This document shows, piece by piece, positions 34,719 through 42,285 of a stretch of DNA of 64,000 bases. The position numbers and the translations under genes are program-made. A model generated the notes under the pieces. The model saw only the letters and a program-made list of their open reading frames with translations, was not told where the DNA came from and searched no databases. Each line of letters opens with the position of its first letter. Within the stretch, counting starts at the first letter, position 1. The DNA comes from Halomonas citrativorans (GTDB lineage: Bacteria > Pseudomonadota > Gammaproteobacteria > Pseudomonadales > Halomonadaceae), in assembly GCF_900163645.1 (NCBI RefSeq), contig NZ_FUKM01000050.1, positions 1-64,000 on the forward strand. Direction: 5' to 3'.

Positions 34719-36293
34719 TTACCGGCTGCCAAATGCTTCCCGTAACCAGTGGCGAAGCTGGCTCATTCGCGCAGCCTTTTCAGGGTTATCCAATGACGGC
34801 AGCGTGCCCTCCACAAATCCATACGTGCAAAAAGGCGCCAATAACGCTGGGTCACCGCTAATAATATGCACCGGCACTGCCGCACTGACATCGTCACCGG
34901 TAATAAGCGGTGCTGGCTGATGATCGCCAAGCACAATCAGCAACGTTTTATCGTCTACCACGCGCTCCGCCCAACGTCCGACCACCTCTACAGCGTAGTC
35001 GACAGACCAAGCGTAATGGTCTCGTATCCGCTCAACATCCTGCCAGACCACCTCCGGTGGGTCACCCGCGTGCTCCCAAGGCGCAAAAATAGCGCCATCG
35101 CCTATCGTTTCCCAGTCATCAATCACCGGCAAAATAGGCGTCCAGGGGGCATGGCTTGAAATCAGCGCCATTTGAGCAAATACGGGCGTATTACCCAGCA
35201 AATGGCGCTCCGTATAATCAAGCGTGAACTGGTCAGGCATCGTGACCCAATGTAATGCGGGGCCTGCATAATCGATATCTTTAGCGGCAACGATAGTGTC
35301 AAAGCCATACGCTTCACCTTCCGGCCAGGCAAGCGTAATCGCGGGCATAATACTCAACGTCTGTTGCCCGGTTGCCTTAAAGTCATCAATGAGCGTTGCG
35401 TTTTCACTGTTAAGCATCAGCCAGTACCAAAGCTGATTATCGATCCAGCGACCGCTGAGTAACGTGGCATGTGCCAGCCAGGATTGTCCTCCCCGGATAG
35501 GCGCCTGCAGCAACCCCGACACCACGTGGAGATTTTGCGCTGCCAAGCGGTGCTCCATGGCTGCCAGCGTCGGCAACAATATATCGCTATAGCGAACATC
35601 ATTGAGCGCGGACACGCCATAAGATTCAACGAAGGCGACAAGCACGTTGACCTCTTCAAGGCCTGGCAACGGCTGAGCGTCAAGCGACACCGAATCAAGC
35701 TGCTCAGCAAAGTCCAGCTGTGCCTGATGGGTCACGCGTATTTGCTGCCACTGAAAACGCGTTGACTCCACGGCGGGCAGTGTGGAGAGACGAGATAATG
35801 GCTTGCCAACATTATCCGCGATGGCCAGGCCCGCGGCCAAAAGTAAAACACCTAGCGCCACTTTTCCCTTAAAGCGATCCAGCCCCCAGGAAAGCGCCGG
35901 AAGCAGCACGTAAAGAAGCCCCCACAAAATGCCCATTAGCCCAGCTGCGCCTGCAAGCATCGCGCAAAATGCCCATATTTGGCCTACATTACCTACTAAC
36001 AAGTGAAAGATTGAGCGCAACAAAGGCAGGTCTAAATATACGTTAAGCGGGCGTCCAAATGCCGTATAAGTGGTGGCATTACCCAGGTTAGCAGCGGTGA
36101 CTAACACCACCCAACCCGCTATGGCCACGCCAAGAACGCGGCGACCATAGCCAACGGGGAGCAATAACATGAGCGGCACGATGACCCACGCCTCCCAAGC
36201 GATAAGCGGTTGGCCTAGCGTGCCAACGTGCCACCATAAAGGCGCAACAAGGAGGATATTAAGAGCGAAAGCACCTATAAATAGTCGCAACAT
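34719..36293 (-). CDS. Membrane-anchored sulfatase / phosphoglycerol transferase-like protein
   Basis: A 524-aa protein with five hydrophobic helices in the first 170 residues and a periplasmic alkaline-phosphatase-superfamily domain after that. The metal ligands are visible as VAFVESYG (Glu) and IVLGDHQPAPL (Asp-His), and the likely nucleophile serine is in IRGGQSWLAH, as in LtaS/OpgB-type enzymes. Such enzymes transfer phosphoglycerol or phosphoethanolamine, or hydrolyse sulfate esters. The position next to and divergent from opgGH suggests decoration of periplasmic glucans, as OpgB does in E. coli. This is inference. It starts 24 bp upstream of the mannose gene on the same strand. Confidence 0.78.
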   Translation of the reverse strand: MLRLFIGAFALNILLVAPLWWHVGTLGQPLIAWEAWVIVPLMLLLPVGYGRRVLGVAIAGWVVLVTAANLGNATTYTAFGRPLNVYLDLPLLRSIFHLLVGNVGQIWAFCAMLAGAAGLMGILWGLLYVLLPALSWGLDRFKGKVALGVLLLAAGLAIADNVGKPLSRLSTLPAVESTRFQWQQIRVTHQAQLDFAEQLDSVSLDAQPLPGLEEVNVLVAFVESYGVSALNDVRYSDILLPTLAAMEHRLAAQNLHVVSGLLQAPIRGGQSWLAHATLLSGRWIDNQLWYWLMLNSENATLIDDFKATGQQTLSIMPAITLAWPEGEAYGFDTIVAAKDIDYAGPALHWVTMPDQFTLDYTERHLLGNTPVFAQMALISSHAPWTPILPVIDDWETIGDGAIFAPWEHAGDPPEVVWQDVERIRDHYAWSVDYAVEVVGRWAERVVDDKTLLIVLGDHQPAPLITGDDVSAAVPVHIISGDPALLAPFCTYGFVEGTLPSLDNPEKAARMSQLRHWLREAFGSR

Positions 36294-36447
36294 AGCATGC
36301 TCATGGTTCTCTCAGCATAGCCATGTTAACGACCATACGTTAAATGAACGGTGTGCATAAAGGATTTAGTGTACAAAATTTGTTCAAACATGCTGATAGT
36401 GATGTTAGCTCACCCTGTTTTAGTCAGCCATCGAAAGGAACTCGCCT

Positions 36448-37989
36448 ATGCGCTGTACGACGTTGAAGAGCCCGGAGATCGGAAAGTGGATATTACTGCT
36501 TGGCTGCTTTACGGCATTGCCAGCCAGTGCCCACACAGATGACCATTTCAATGCGGTCATTGAGCAGGCTAAACAGCTTGCTGAACAGGCGTATCAAGCG
36601 CCTGAAGAATCACTACCCTCGGCCCTAAAAGAGATTGATTACGACACCTATCGACAAATCCGCTTTTCGCCCGACCAGGCCTACTGGCGTGATGAAAGCC
36701 CCTTCAATTTACAGTTATTTCATAGCGGATTTATTTTTCAAACGCCTATCACGCTGAATATCATTGAGGGCGATGACGTTACTCCGCTGCCCTTCTCCAG
36801 CGATGATTTTCAGTACGATGACAATGCTGAGGCGCTTCTTGAGCAGGATTTAACCGGCAGTGGCCATGCCGGATTTCGGCTGCACTATCCCCTCAACAAT
36901 GACGATTACGCGGATGAGTTCGCGGTCTTTTTAGGCGCCAGCTATTTCCGTTTGGTGGGCCAGGACCAAACCTACGGATTATCAACGCGAGGATTAGCGA
37001 TCGACACAGCGTCATCTGAAAAGGAAGAGTTTCCAGCCTTTCGGGAGTTTTGGCTATATAAGCCAGGCGAAGATGCCGATGAAATCACGCTGCTCGCGCT
37101 GCTCGACAGTCCATCGTTAAGCGGTGCTTACCGAATAACACTGCGTCCTGGTGAGCAAACCAATGCCAAGGTAGAAGCCGAGCTATTTGCCCGTCACGAT
37201 GTCGCCAAGCTAGGTATAGCCCCGCTTACCAGCATGTACACGTTTGGCGAGTCTAGCCATGAAAGGTTTGATGATTTTCGGCCGCAGGTACACGACTCTG
37301 ACGGATTATTGATACATACAGGCGCTGATGAATGGATTTGGCGCCCGCTCAGTAATCCTCAAGAGACACATATTTCAAGCTTTGTGGATAACGCCCCCCA
37401 CGGTTTTGGGCTGATGCAGCGTGAGCGTGACTTTAGCCGCTATTTGGATATGGAAGCGCATTACCATCAACGGCCCAGCCAATGGGTAGCGCCTATTGAT
37501 GCATGGGGCGCAGGTCATGTTGAACTAGTAGAAATACCCACTCCGGATGAAACCCACGACAATATTGTTGCCTATTGGGTCGACGATGAGCCGCTTAACG
37601 CTGGGGACTCACGCCACCTTCACTATCATACCCACACACTCAATGATGCCCAGGACCACGACGTAGGCCGAGTCATTCGCACCCGTCATGGCAAGGCCAC
37701 CATTGAGGGGAGCGCCAGTGAAGGCGCTACATTAGAGCGCCAGTTTGTTGTCGATTTTCAAGGCGGTGCGCTTGACGACATTGCCCCAGACCAACCCGTC
37801 AAGCTCGACATTAGCACCCAAACCGGCAACGTCACGCAGCCCCATGTTATGTCGCTCCCCGATAACATGTGGCGCGCCAGCTTTCGAGTTCCGCCGACAA
37901 CTGAACCAAGTGATATCCGCCTGCGTTTAATGCTCAACAACCAGCCCATTAGCGAAACCTGGAACTATGTGTGGTATCCCGATGCGTAA
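36448..37989 (+). CDS. opgG: Glucan biosynthesis protein OpgG/D
   Basis: A 513-aa periplasmic protein with a signal sequence (WILLLGCFTALPASA). The MdoG domain is recognisable from FNAVIEQAKQLAEQAYQ and YDTYRQIRFSPDQAYW to the C-terminal Ig-like domain. OpgG and OpgH together make the osmoregulated periplasmic beta-glucans; OpgG acts on the glucan backbone in the periplasm. AAAGGA precedes the ATG at 36448. Its 3' end overlaps the opgH start, the conserved gene order. Confidence 0.93.
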   Translation: MRCTTLKSPEIGKWILLLGCFTALPASAHTDDHFNAVIEQAKQLAEQAYQAPEESLPSALKEIDYDTYRQIRFSPDQAYWRDESPFNLQLFHSGFIFQTPITLNIIEGDDVTPLPFSSDDFQYDDNAEALLEQDLTGSGHAGFRLHYPLNNDDYADEFAVFLGASYFRLVGQDQTYGLSTRGLAIDTASSEKEEFPAFREFWLYKPGEDADEITLLALLDSPSLSGAYRITLRPGEQTNAKVEAELFARHDVAKLGIAPLTSMYTFGESSHERFDDFRPQVHDSDGLLIHTGADEWIWRPLSNPQETHISSFVDNAPHGFGLMQRERDFSRYLDMEAHYHQRPSQWVAPIDAWGAGHVELVEIPTPDETHDNIVAYWVDDEPLNAGDSRHLHYHTHTLNDAQDHDVGRVIRTRHGKATIEGSASEGATLERQFVVDFQGGALDDIAPDQPVKLDISTQTGNVTQPHVMSLPDNMWRASFRVPPTTEPSDIRLRLMLNNQPISETWNYVWYPDA

Positions 37990-39964
37990 ATCTATTGAAC
38001 TTACCCCGTTGATTCCGTGGTTGGCCTTTCGTCGCGCATTGCTGGCCGTGCTCGTCATCAGTTCCAGCATTGCTGGCTGTGTTGTGATGTTCAAGGTTAT
38101 TTCCTTTTTGGAAATAGGCTGGCAAATCACCATGTTGGTACTGTTTGCACTAACGTTTAGCTGGATCGCCTTGGCGTTTTGGGGCGCTGTGTTCGGTTTT
38201 ATTGTGTGCGCCCTGCGGCTAGATCCCTTAAGCCTGCGTCGGCAAGTGCCGCTTTCGCCTAACGGCAATTTACTGGTGAGTAAAACAGCGCTGGTCATGC
38301 CGATTTATGCAGAACCTCCCATCCCCACTATTGCAGGCCTCGAAGCGACCTGTCGCTCGCTAATTGAGCAGGCACACACCTCCTCGAACCGTCCTGAGAC
38401 GCTCTTAAGCGAACACTTCGACGTCTTTATTCTGAGTGATACGCAGGACCTCAACAAAGCCCAGGAAGAGGCCGCCCACGTGGCAGCACTTCAGCAGCGC
38501 CTTGCCGGCCAACTGGCGGTTCACTACCGTCGCCGAGAGAACAACCATGAGCGTAAGGCAGGTAATATTGCCGATTTTTGCTGCCGCTGGGGACGCCGCT
38601 ACGACTATATGGTGGTTCTGGATGCGGATAGCCTGATGAGTGGCGAGACGCTGTTAACACTTGTTCACCGCATGCAGCGCGAGCCCGGTGTCGGCTTGAT
38701 TCAAACCGTGCCGATTCCAGTTGGCCAGCGCACGCTGTTTGGCCTTTTCACGCAGTTTGCCTCTGCACTTTACAGCCCGATGTTGGCCGCAGGCCAAAGC
38801 TTCTGGCAAGGCGATGCTGCCAACTACTGGGGGCATAACGCCATTGTGCGCACGCGCGCCTTTATGGCCAGCGCAGGCTTGCCTACCATTCCCGGAAAAC
38901 CGCCGCTTGGCGGGGAAATTCTTAGCCACGATTTCGTTGAAGCCGCACTGTTAAAAAGAAGTGGCTGGCAGGTACTTCTTGATACCACGGCCACCACCGC
39001 CGTTTCACGCCATGACCCGTATGCCAGCGCCTCTCATAACAGCTTTGAGGCCATGCCCAGCAATATGCTCGACTTTGCCAAGCGTGATCGTCGTTGGCTG
39101 CAGGGAAATTTACAGCATCTACGTTTGCTAACGGGCGCAGGCTTTCACCCAATCAGTCGGCTACATTTTTTCTTCGGCGCCTTTGCCTATTTATCATCGC
39201 TTGTGTGGCTCGCTTTGCTGTTGTGTACGAGCCTCCTGGTCGGCTACCAGGCGATTGATGAGCCGACAGAGCAGATGCTGTCCAAATCATTATCAGTAGG
39301 GCTACTGACTGTTACCTTGGGGATGCTGCTGGCACCCAAGTTTCTGGGGTTTTTACTAGCACTCGGACAGTGTCCTCATGCTTTTGGTGGCAGGCTTAAG
39401 CTATTCGCCAGCATGGTATTGGAAATACTCTTTGCCGCGTTGATTGCTCCCTTGATGATGGCATGGCACAGCCTGTTTATTATCACCGTGCTGCTAGGAC
39501 GCTCTATTGAGTGGCAAACCCAACCCCGAGGCGAGCGCTCTTTACCATGGGGAGAAGTGTGGCAGCATGCTGGCTGGATGACGTTATGTGGCCTTGCCTG
39601 GGCGGGAGCTGTCATGCTGTTTTCCGCCTCAGCCTTTGGATGGCTATCGCCGGTATGGCTGGGCCTGCTGTTAGCCGTGCCGATCATCAAGTACTCCAGT
39701 AGCAGCACGTGGGGCGGCGTTATCAATCAGCGCTTAGGGCTGCTGCAAACGCCTAGCACGAGTTTAAGCCCATCTTTGCTGGATGAATTTAACGCCCTTA
39801 TGTCGCGTGACAATTCAACCTTGCCTGCCATGGCCGATGGTTCCCCGTATGTTCTTAATGCGCTGCCTTCTGAATTGTCTGGCGAGATGCCACCTCAGTC
39901 GCTAAACCAGTTTAGCATCCAGGCGCTGTCGTCCCCGGCTGCCCAGACGAAGGAGCCCCATTAA
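37967..39964 (+). CDS. opgH: Glucans biosynthesis glucosyltransferase OpgH
   Basis: A 665-aa inner-membrane family 2 glucosyltransferase that polymerises UDP-glucose into the beta-1,2-glucan backbone. The catalytic residues are in MVVLDADSLMSGE (DxD) and KRDRRWLQGNLQH (QxxRW-type). Hydrophobic helices lie before and after the catalytic domain. The protein is clearly shorter than E. coli OpgH (847 aa), lacking most of the N-terminal cytoplasmic region. ATG 37967 overlaps opgG by 23 bp; ATG 37982 is an equally possible start. Confidence 0.92.
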   Translation: MCGIPMRKSIELTPLIPWLAFRRALLAVLVISSSIAGCVVMFKVISFLEIGWQITMLVLFALTFSWIALAFWGAVFGFIVCALRLDPLSLRRQVPLSPNGNLLVSKTALVMPIYAEPPIPTIAGLEATCRSLIEQAHTSSNRPETLLSEHFDVFILSDTQDLNKAQEEAAHVAALQQRLAGQLAVHYRRRENNHERKAGNIADFCCRWGRRYDYMVVLDADSLMSGETLLTLVHRMQREPGVGLIQTVPIPVGQRTLFGLFTQFASALYSPMLAAGQSFWQGDAANYWGHNAIVRTRAFMASAGLPTIPGKPPLGGEILSHDFVEAALLKRSGWQVLLDTTATTAVSRHDPYASASHNSFEAMPSNMLDFAKRDRRWLQGNLQHLRLLTGAGFHPISRLHFFFGAFAYLSSLVWLALLLCTSLLVGYQAIDEPTEQMLSKSLSVGLLTVTLGMLLAPKFLGFLLALGQCPHAFGGRLKLFASMVLEILFAALIAPLMMAWHSLFIITVLLGRSIEWQTQPRGERSLPWGEVWQHAGWMTLCGLAWAGAVMLFSASAFGWLSPVWLGLLLAVPIIKYSSSSTWGGVINQRLGLLQTPSTSLSPSLLDEFNALMSRDNSTLPAMADGSPYVLNALPSELSGEMPPQSLNQFSIQALSSPAAQTKEPH

Positions 39965-40149
39965 TGCTTGGCCAGCTAGCACATCGGCTAAGCAGCTCGA
40001 GCGGGCGCGCCTGTTCGATGCTGGTTTATTGGCGCCCTGGTCGACAACGCAGCCTGTGGTTCGCCGCAGGTGCAGATGGCCTGCGCTCGGGCGACCTGTA
40101 TGCCTGCCGAGCGGATCATCCCCTACTGGCGCGTACCCGTAGTGGGTGA
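39964..40149 (+). CDS. Hypothetical 61-aa ORF abutting opgH
   Basis: The ATG at 39964 shares its first base with the opgH TAA, an arrangement seen in coupled genes. The product (starting MLGQLAHRLSSSSGRACSML) is basic and matches no family I know. There is no signal peptide or membrane helix. It may be a decayed or spurious ORF; the evidence is its position alone. Confidence 0.3.
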   Translation: MLGQLAHRLSSSSGRACSMLVYWRPGRQRSLWFAAGADGLRSGDLYACRADHPLLARTRSG

Positions 40150-40229
40150 TGACGTGTTGCAGCTTTTCAAACGTTAATTTTCGACCTAACCTGCCAACAG
40201 CGGTGTGGTTTCAAGCGCAGGCGCGCTAT

Positions 40230-40299
40230 GGTTACCAAAACATGTTTACCAAAACGCGTTTACTAAAACATGTTTACTAAAACATGTTTACTAAAACGT
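40230..40299 (+). repeat. Five tandem 14-bp repeats
   Basis: Five consecutive 14-bp units of the form GTTTACTAAAACAT (units at 40230, 40244, 40258, 40272 and 40286). Units 3 and 4 are identical and the others differ at one to three positions. The junctions contain AAAACATGTTTA, a partial palindrome. The array lies between opgH and the creatininase-like gene, about 75 bp before the latter's start. Confidence 0.85.
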
Positions 40300-40372
40300 T
40301 CATCAGGATCGGTTATCACACCCTCCATACCAAGCTCCGTTACAAGGAGCTTACGCTAGGAATTCAGGATTT

Positions 40373-41140
40373 ATGATTTACGATTGGCAAGCGCTTAGCG
40401 CTCCCGAGTTAGCGGCGGTCGCCGAGCGCGATCCTGTCGCCGTTTTAGTGCTGGGCGCGATTGAGCAGCACGGCACACACCTACCGTTAGGCACGGACCT
40501 TATTATTGGCGAAGGGCTGCAGGCTGCTATGCTGAGCGTTCTTGACCCCGCTCTAGAGGTCGTTTGCTTACCCTCTATTGCGGTGGGCGCAAGCGACGAG
40601 CACGCTAACTTCTCTGGCACGCTTAGCCTTCCTGCGTCGCTCGCGATTGCCACGCTTGAAGCGCATGGTAAATGCGTCGCTCAGGCGGGCATCAACCGGC
40701 TGGTACTCATCAACAGCCATGGCGGCAATAAAGCCATTATGGACCTGGCCGCGCTCACCCTACGTCAGCAGTTTAATATGCGCGTCGTTAAAGTGACGTA
40801 TACGCGGCTACCACCGCTTGAAGGTGCGATTGACGCTCAGGAACTGCGTTATGGATTACACGGCGGACTGCTTGAAACCGCCATGATGCAATACCTGGCG
40901 CCAACAACCGTCAATCTGGACAACTATCAGGCTGCCCCGCTCGGCACGTTAGAAAATTGCCGACTGGTAGGCCCGGAAGGGGCCGCCGCGTTTGCCTGGC
41001 TCGCCGAGGACTTAAGCCAACACGGCGTGGCCGGTGATGCCCGCCAAGCCACGTCGGCATTGGGCGAACATCTGGTACAACATTACGCTGAACAACTGGC
41101 AACCGTGATCACGGAAACGGCTCGGCTGCCTGCGTTTTAA
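40373..41140 (+). CDS. Creatininase family amidohydrolase
   Basis: A 255-aa metal-dependent amidase. Creatininase-type metal ligands are visible in GAIEQHGTHLPLGTD (Glu, His and Asp), INSHGGN (His) and LHGGLLETAMM (Glu). Family members open cyclic amides such as creatinine or act in flavin and mycofactocin chemistry (for example FAPy hydrolysis in archaeal riboflavin synthesis). It is adjacent to, and convergent with, the GTP cyclohydrolase II-like gene at 41179, so a role in that pathway is possible but unproven. The tandem-repeat array lies upstream. Confidence 0.88.
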   Translation: MIYDWQALSAPELAAVAERDPVAVLVLGAIEQHGTHLPLGTDLIIGEGLQAAMLSVLDPALEVVCLPSIAVGASDEHANFSGTLSLPASLAIATLEAHGKCVAQAGINRLVLINSHGGNKAIMDLAALTLRQQFNMRVVKVTYTRLPPLEGAIDAQELRYGLHGGLLETAMMQYLAPTTVNLDNYQAAPLGTLENCRLVGPEGAAAFAWLAEDLSQHGVAGDARQATSALGEHLVQHYAEQLATVITETARLPAF

Positions 41141-41178
41141 GCGTGTTAATTACTTACTACCCGCAATGGTCTGGTGTG

Positions 41179-42285
41179 TTAGCGCCCATGTCGGCCTAAG
41201 ACGTCGCCGAAAAGATGGCCGGCTCGATTGGCTTTTGCGCTCAGGTAACGATGATTCTGGTCGGTGACGCTCCCATAAAGTGCTTGACGCGATACCACCT
41301 CAATCCCGCCTTCACGCAGGGCAGCGATCTTCAATGGATTATTCGTCAGTAGCTGCACTTGAGAGATCTTCAGCGCATTAAGCATGTCCACCGCCACGGC
41401 GTACTGGCGCTCGTCGTCACCAAACCCCAGCACCTGGTCAGCATCCATGGTATCCAGGCCACCATCTTGCAGAGTATACGCGCGCAGCTTATTGGCAAGC
41501 CCAATGCCCCGCCCCTCTTGGGCCAGGTAAAGTAGTACACCTCCCCCCATGGCCTGAATGTCCGCCACGGCATTACGCAACTGCTCACCGCAATCGCAGC
41601 GCAGGCTGCCAAATAAATCGCCGGTCAGGCATGCAGAATGCAGGCGTAAAGGAACCGCCCCTTCCAGCGTTTCAGGCTGTCCGATCACTACCGCCACATG
41701 CTCGCGTAGCCCGTCCGGCTCGCGGAACAGCACAAAGCGACTTTCAGCAGCGTCTTCCAGCGGAATCCTGGCTTCGCTCACCCGTTTCAGCATACCCGGT
41801 GCACCGGCCAGGCACTTTGCAGCATCTCTCGCATCAACTTCCAACAGCTTGCCTTGAGCAATTTCCTGCGCCACCGATTCAGCCACCTGGTCACTCACAT
41901 CGGCACATAGCGCGGCTGGAATTAGCAAAGCACGGCGCAAGAGTGCGACCGCGCCACGCTCACCTGGCCCTGCGAGTTTAAGGCCACTTAATAAGGAATG
42001 CGCGGGTCGACTTGCCGTTTGAACCACCGCGAGCGCCTGCAAATCATCTTCGTTCACATGCTCAACCAATGGCAAACAGGCTGCTTCCGCCGTTAGTGAC
42101 ATGCCCATCGCCTCCAGACGATGGCGCGTTAATACCAGAGATGGTCGCGTCCCTGCGAGTTTGGCCAGCATATCGACCGACTCAATGCCCTCTAATGCCT
42201 GTACCAGCAGACGCTTTTCCCCCGTGTTAAGCACAACCGGCAGTCCACGGCGAATATCGAAAATAGCGCGTTCAATATGATACAT
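41179..42285 (-). CDS. GTP cyclohydrolase II-like protein with degenerate N-terminal domain
   Basis: A 368-aa protein. Residues about 190-365 are a GTP cyclohydrolase II domain: zinc cysteines in SACLTGDLFGSLRCDCGEQL, then LYLAQEGRGIGLANKLRAY and LLTNNPLKIAAL. The usual DYGxGAQIL segment reads ERQYAVAVDML, keeping the tyrosine but not the glycines. The first 180 residues resemble a decayed DHBP synthase and lack its acidic active-site motif. It normally opens GTP to a diaminopyrimidine, the first step to riboflavin and related pteridines. A strong AGGAGG precedes the ATG. It is the last gene of the pterin-like operon described in the findings. Confidence 0.85.
   Translation of the reverse strand: MYHIERAIFDIRRGLPVVLNTGEKRLLVQALEGIESVDMLAKLAGTRPSLVLTRHRLEAMGMSLTAEAACLPLVEHVNEDDLQALAVVQTASRPAHSLLSGLKLAGPGERGAVALLRRALLIPAALCADVSDQVAESVAQEIAQGKLLEVDARDAAKCLAGAPGMLKRVSEARIPLEDAAESRFVLFREPDGLREHVAVVIGQPETLEGAVPLRLHSACLTGDLFGSLRCDCGEQLRNAVADIQAMGGGVLLYLAQEGRGIGLANKLRAYTLQDGGLDTMDADQVLGFGDDERQYAVAVDMLNALKISQVQLLTNNPLKIAALREGGIEVVSRQALYGSVTDQNHRYLSAKANRAGHLFGDVLGRHGR

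Noticed and set aside
40230..40299. CRISPR array
   Set aside because: The 14-bp units are directly adjacent without spacers and no cas gene is present, so it is a tandem repeat.
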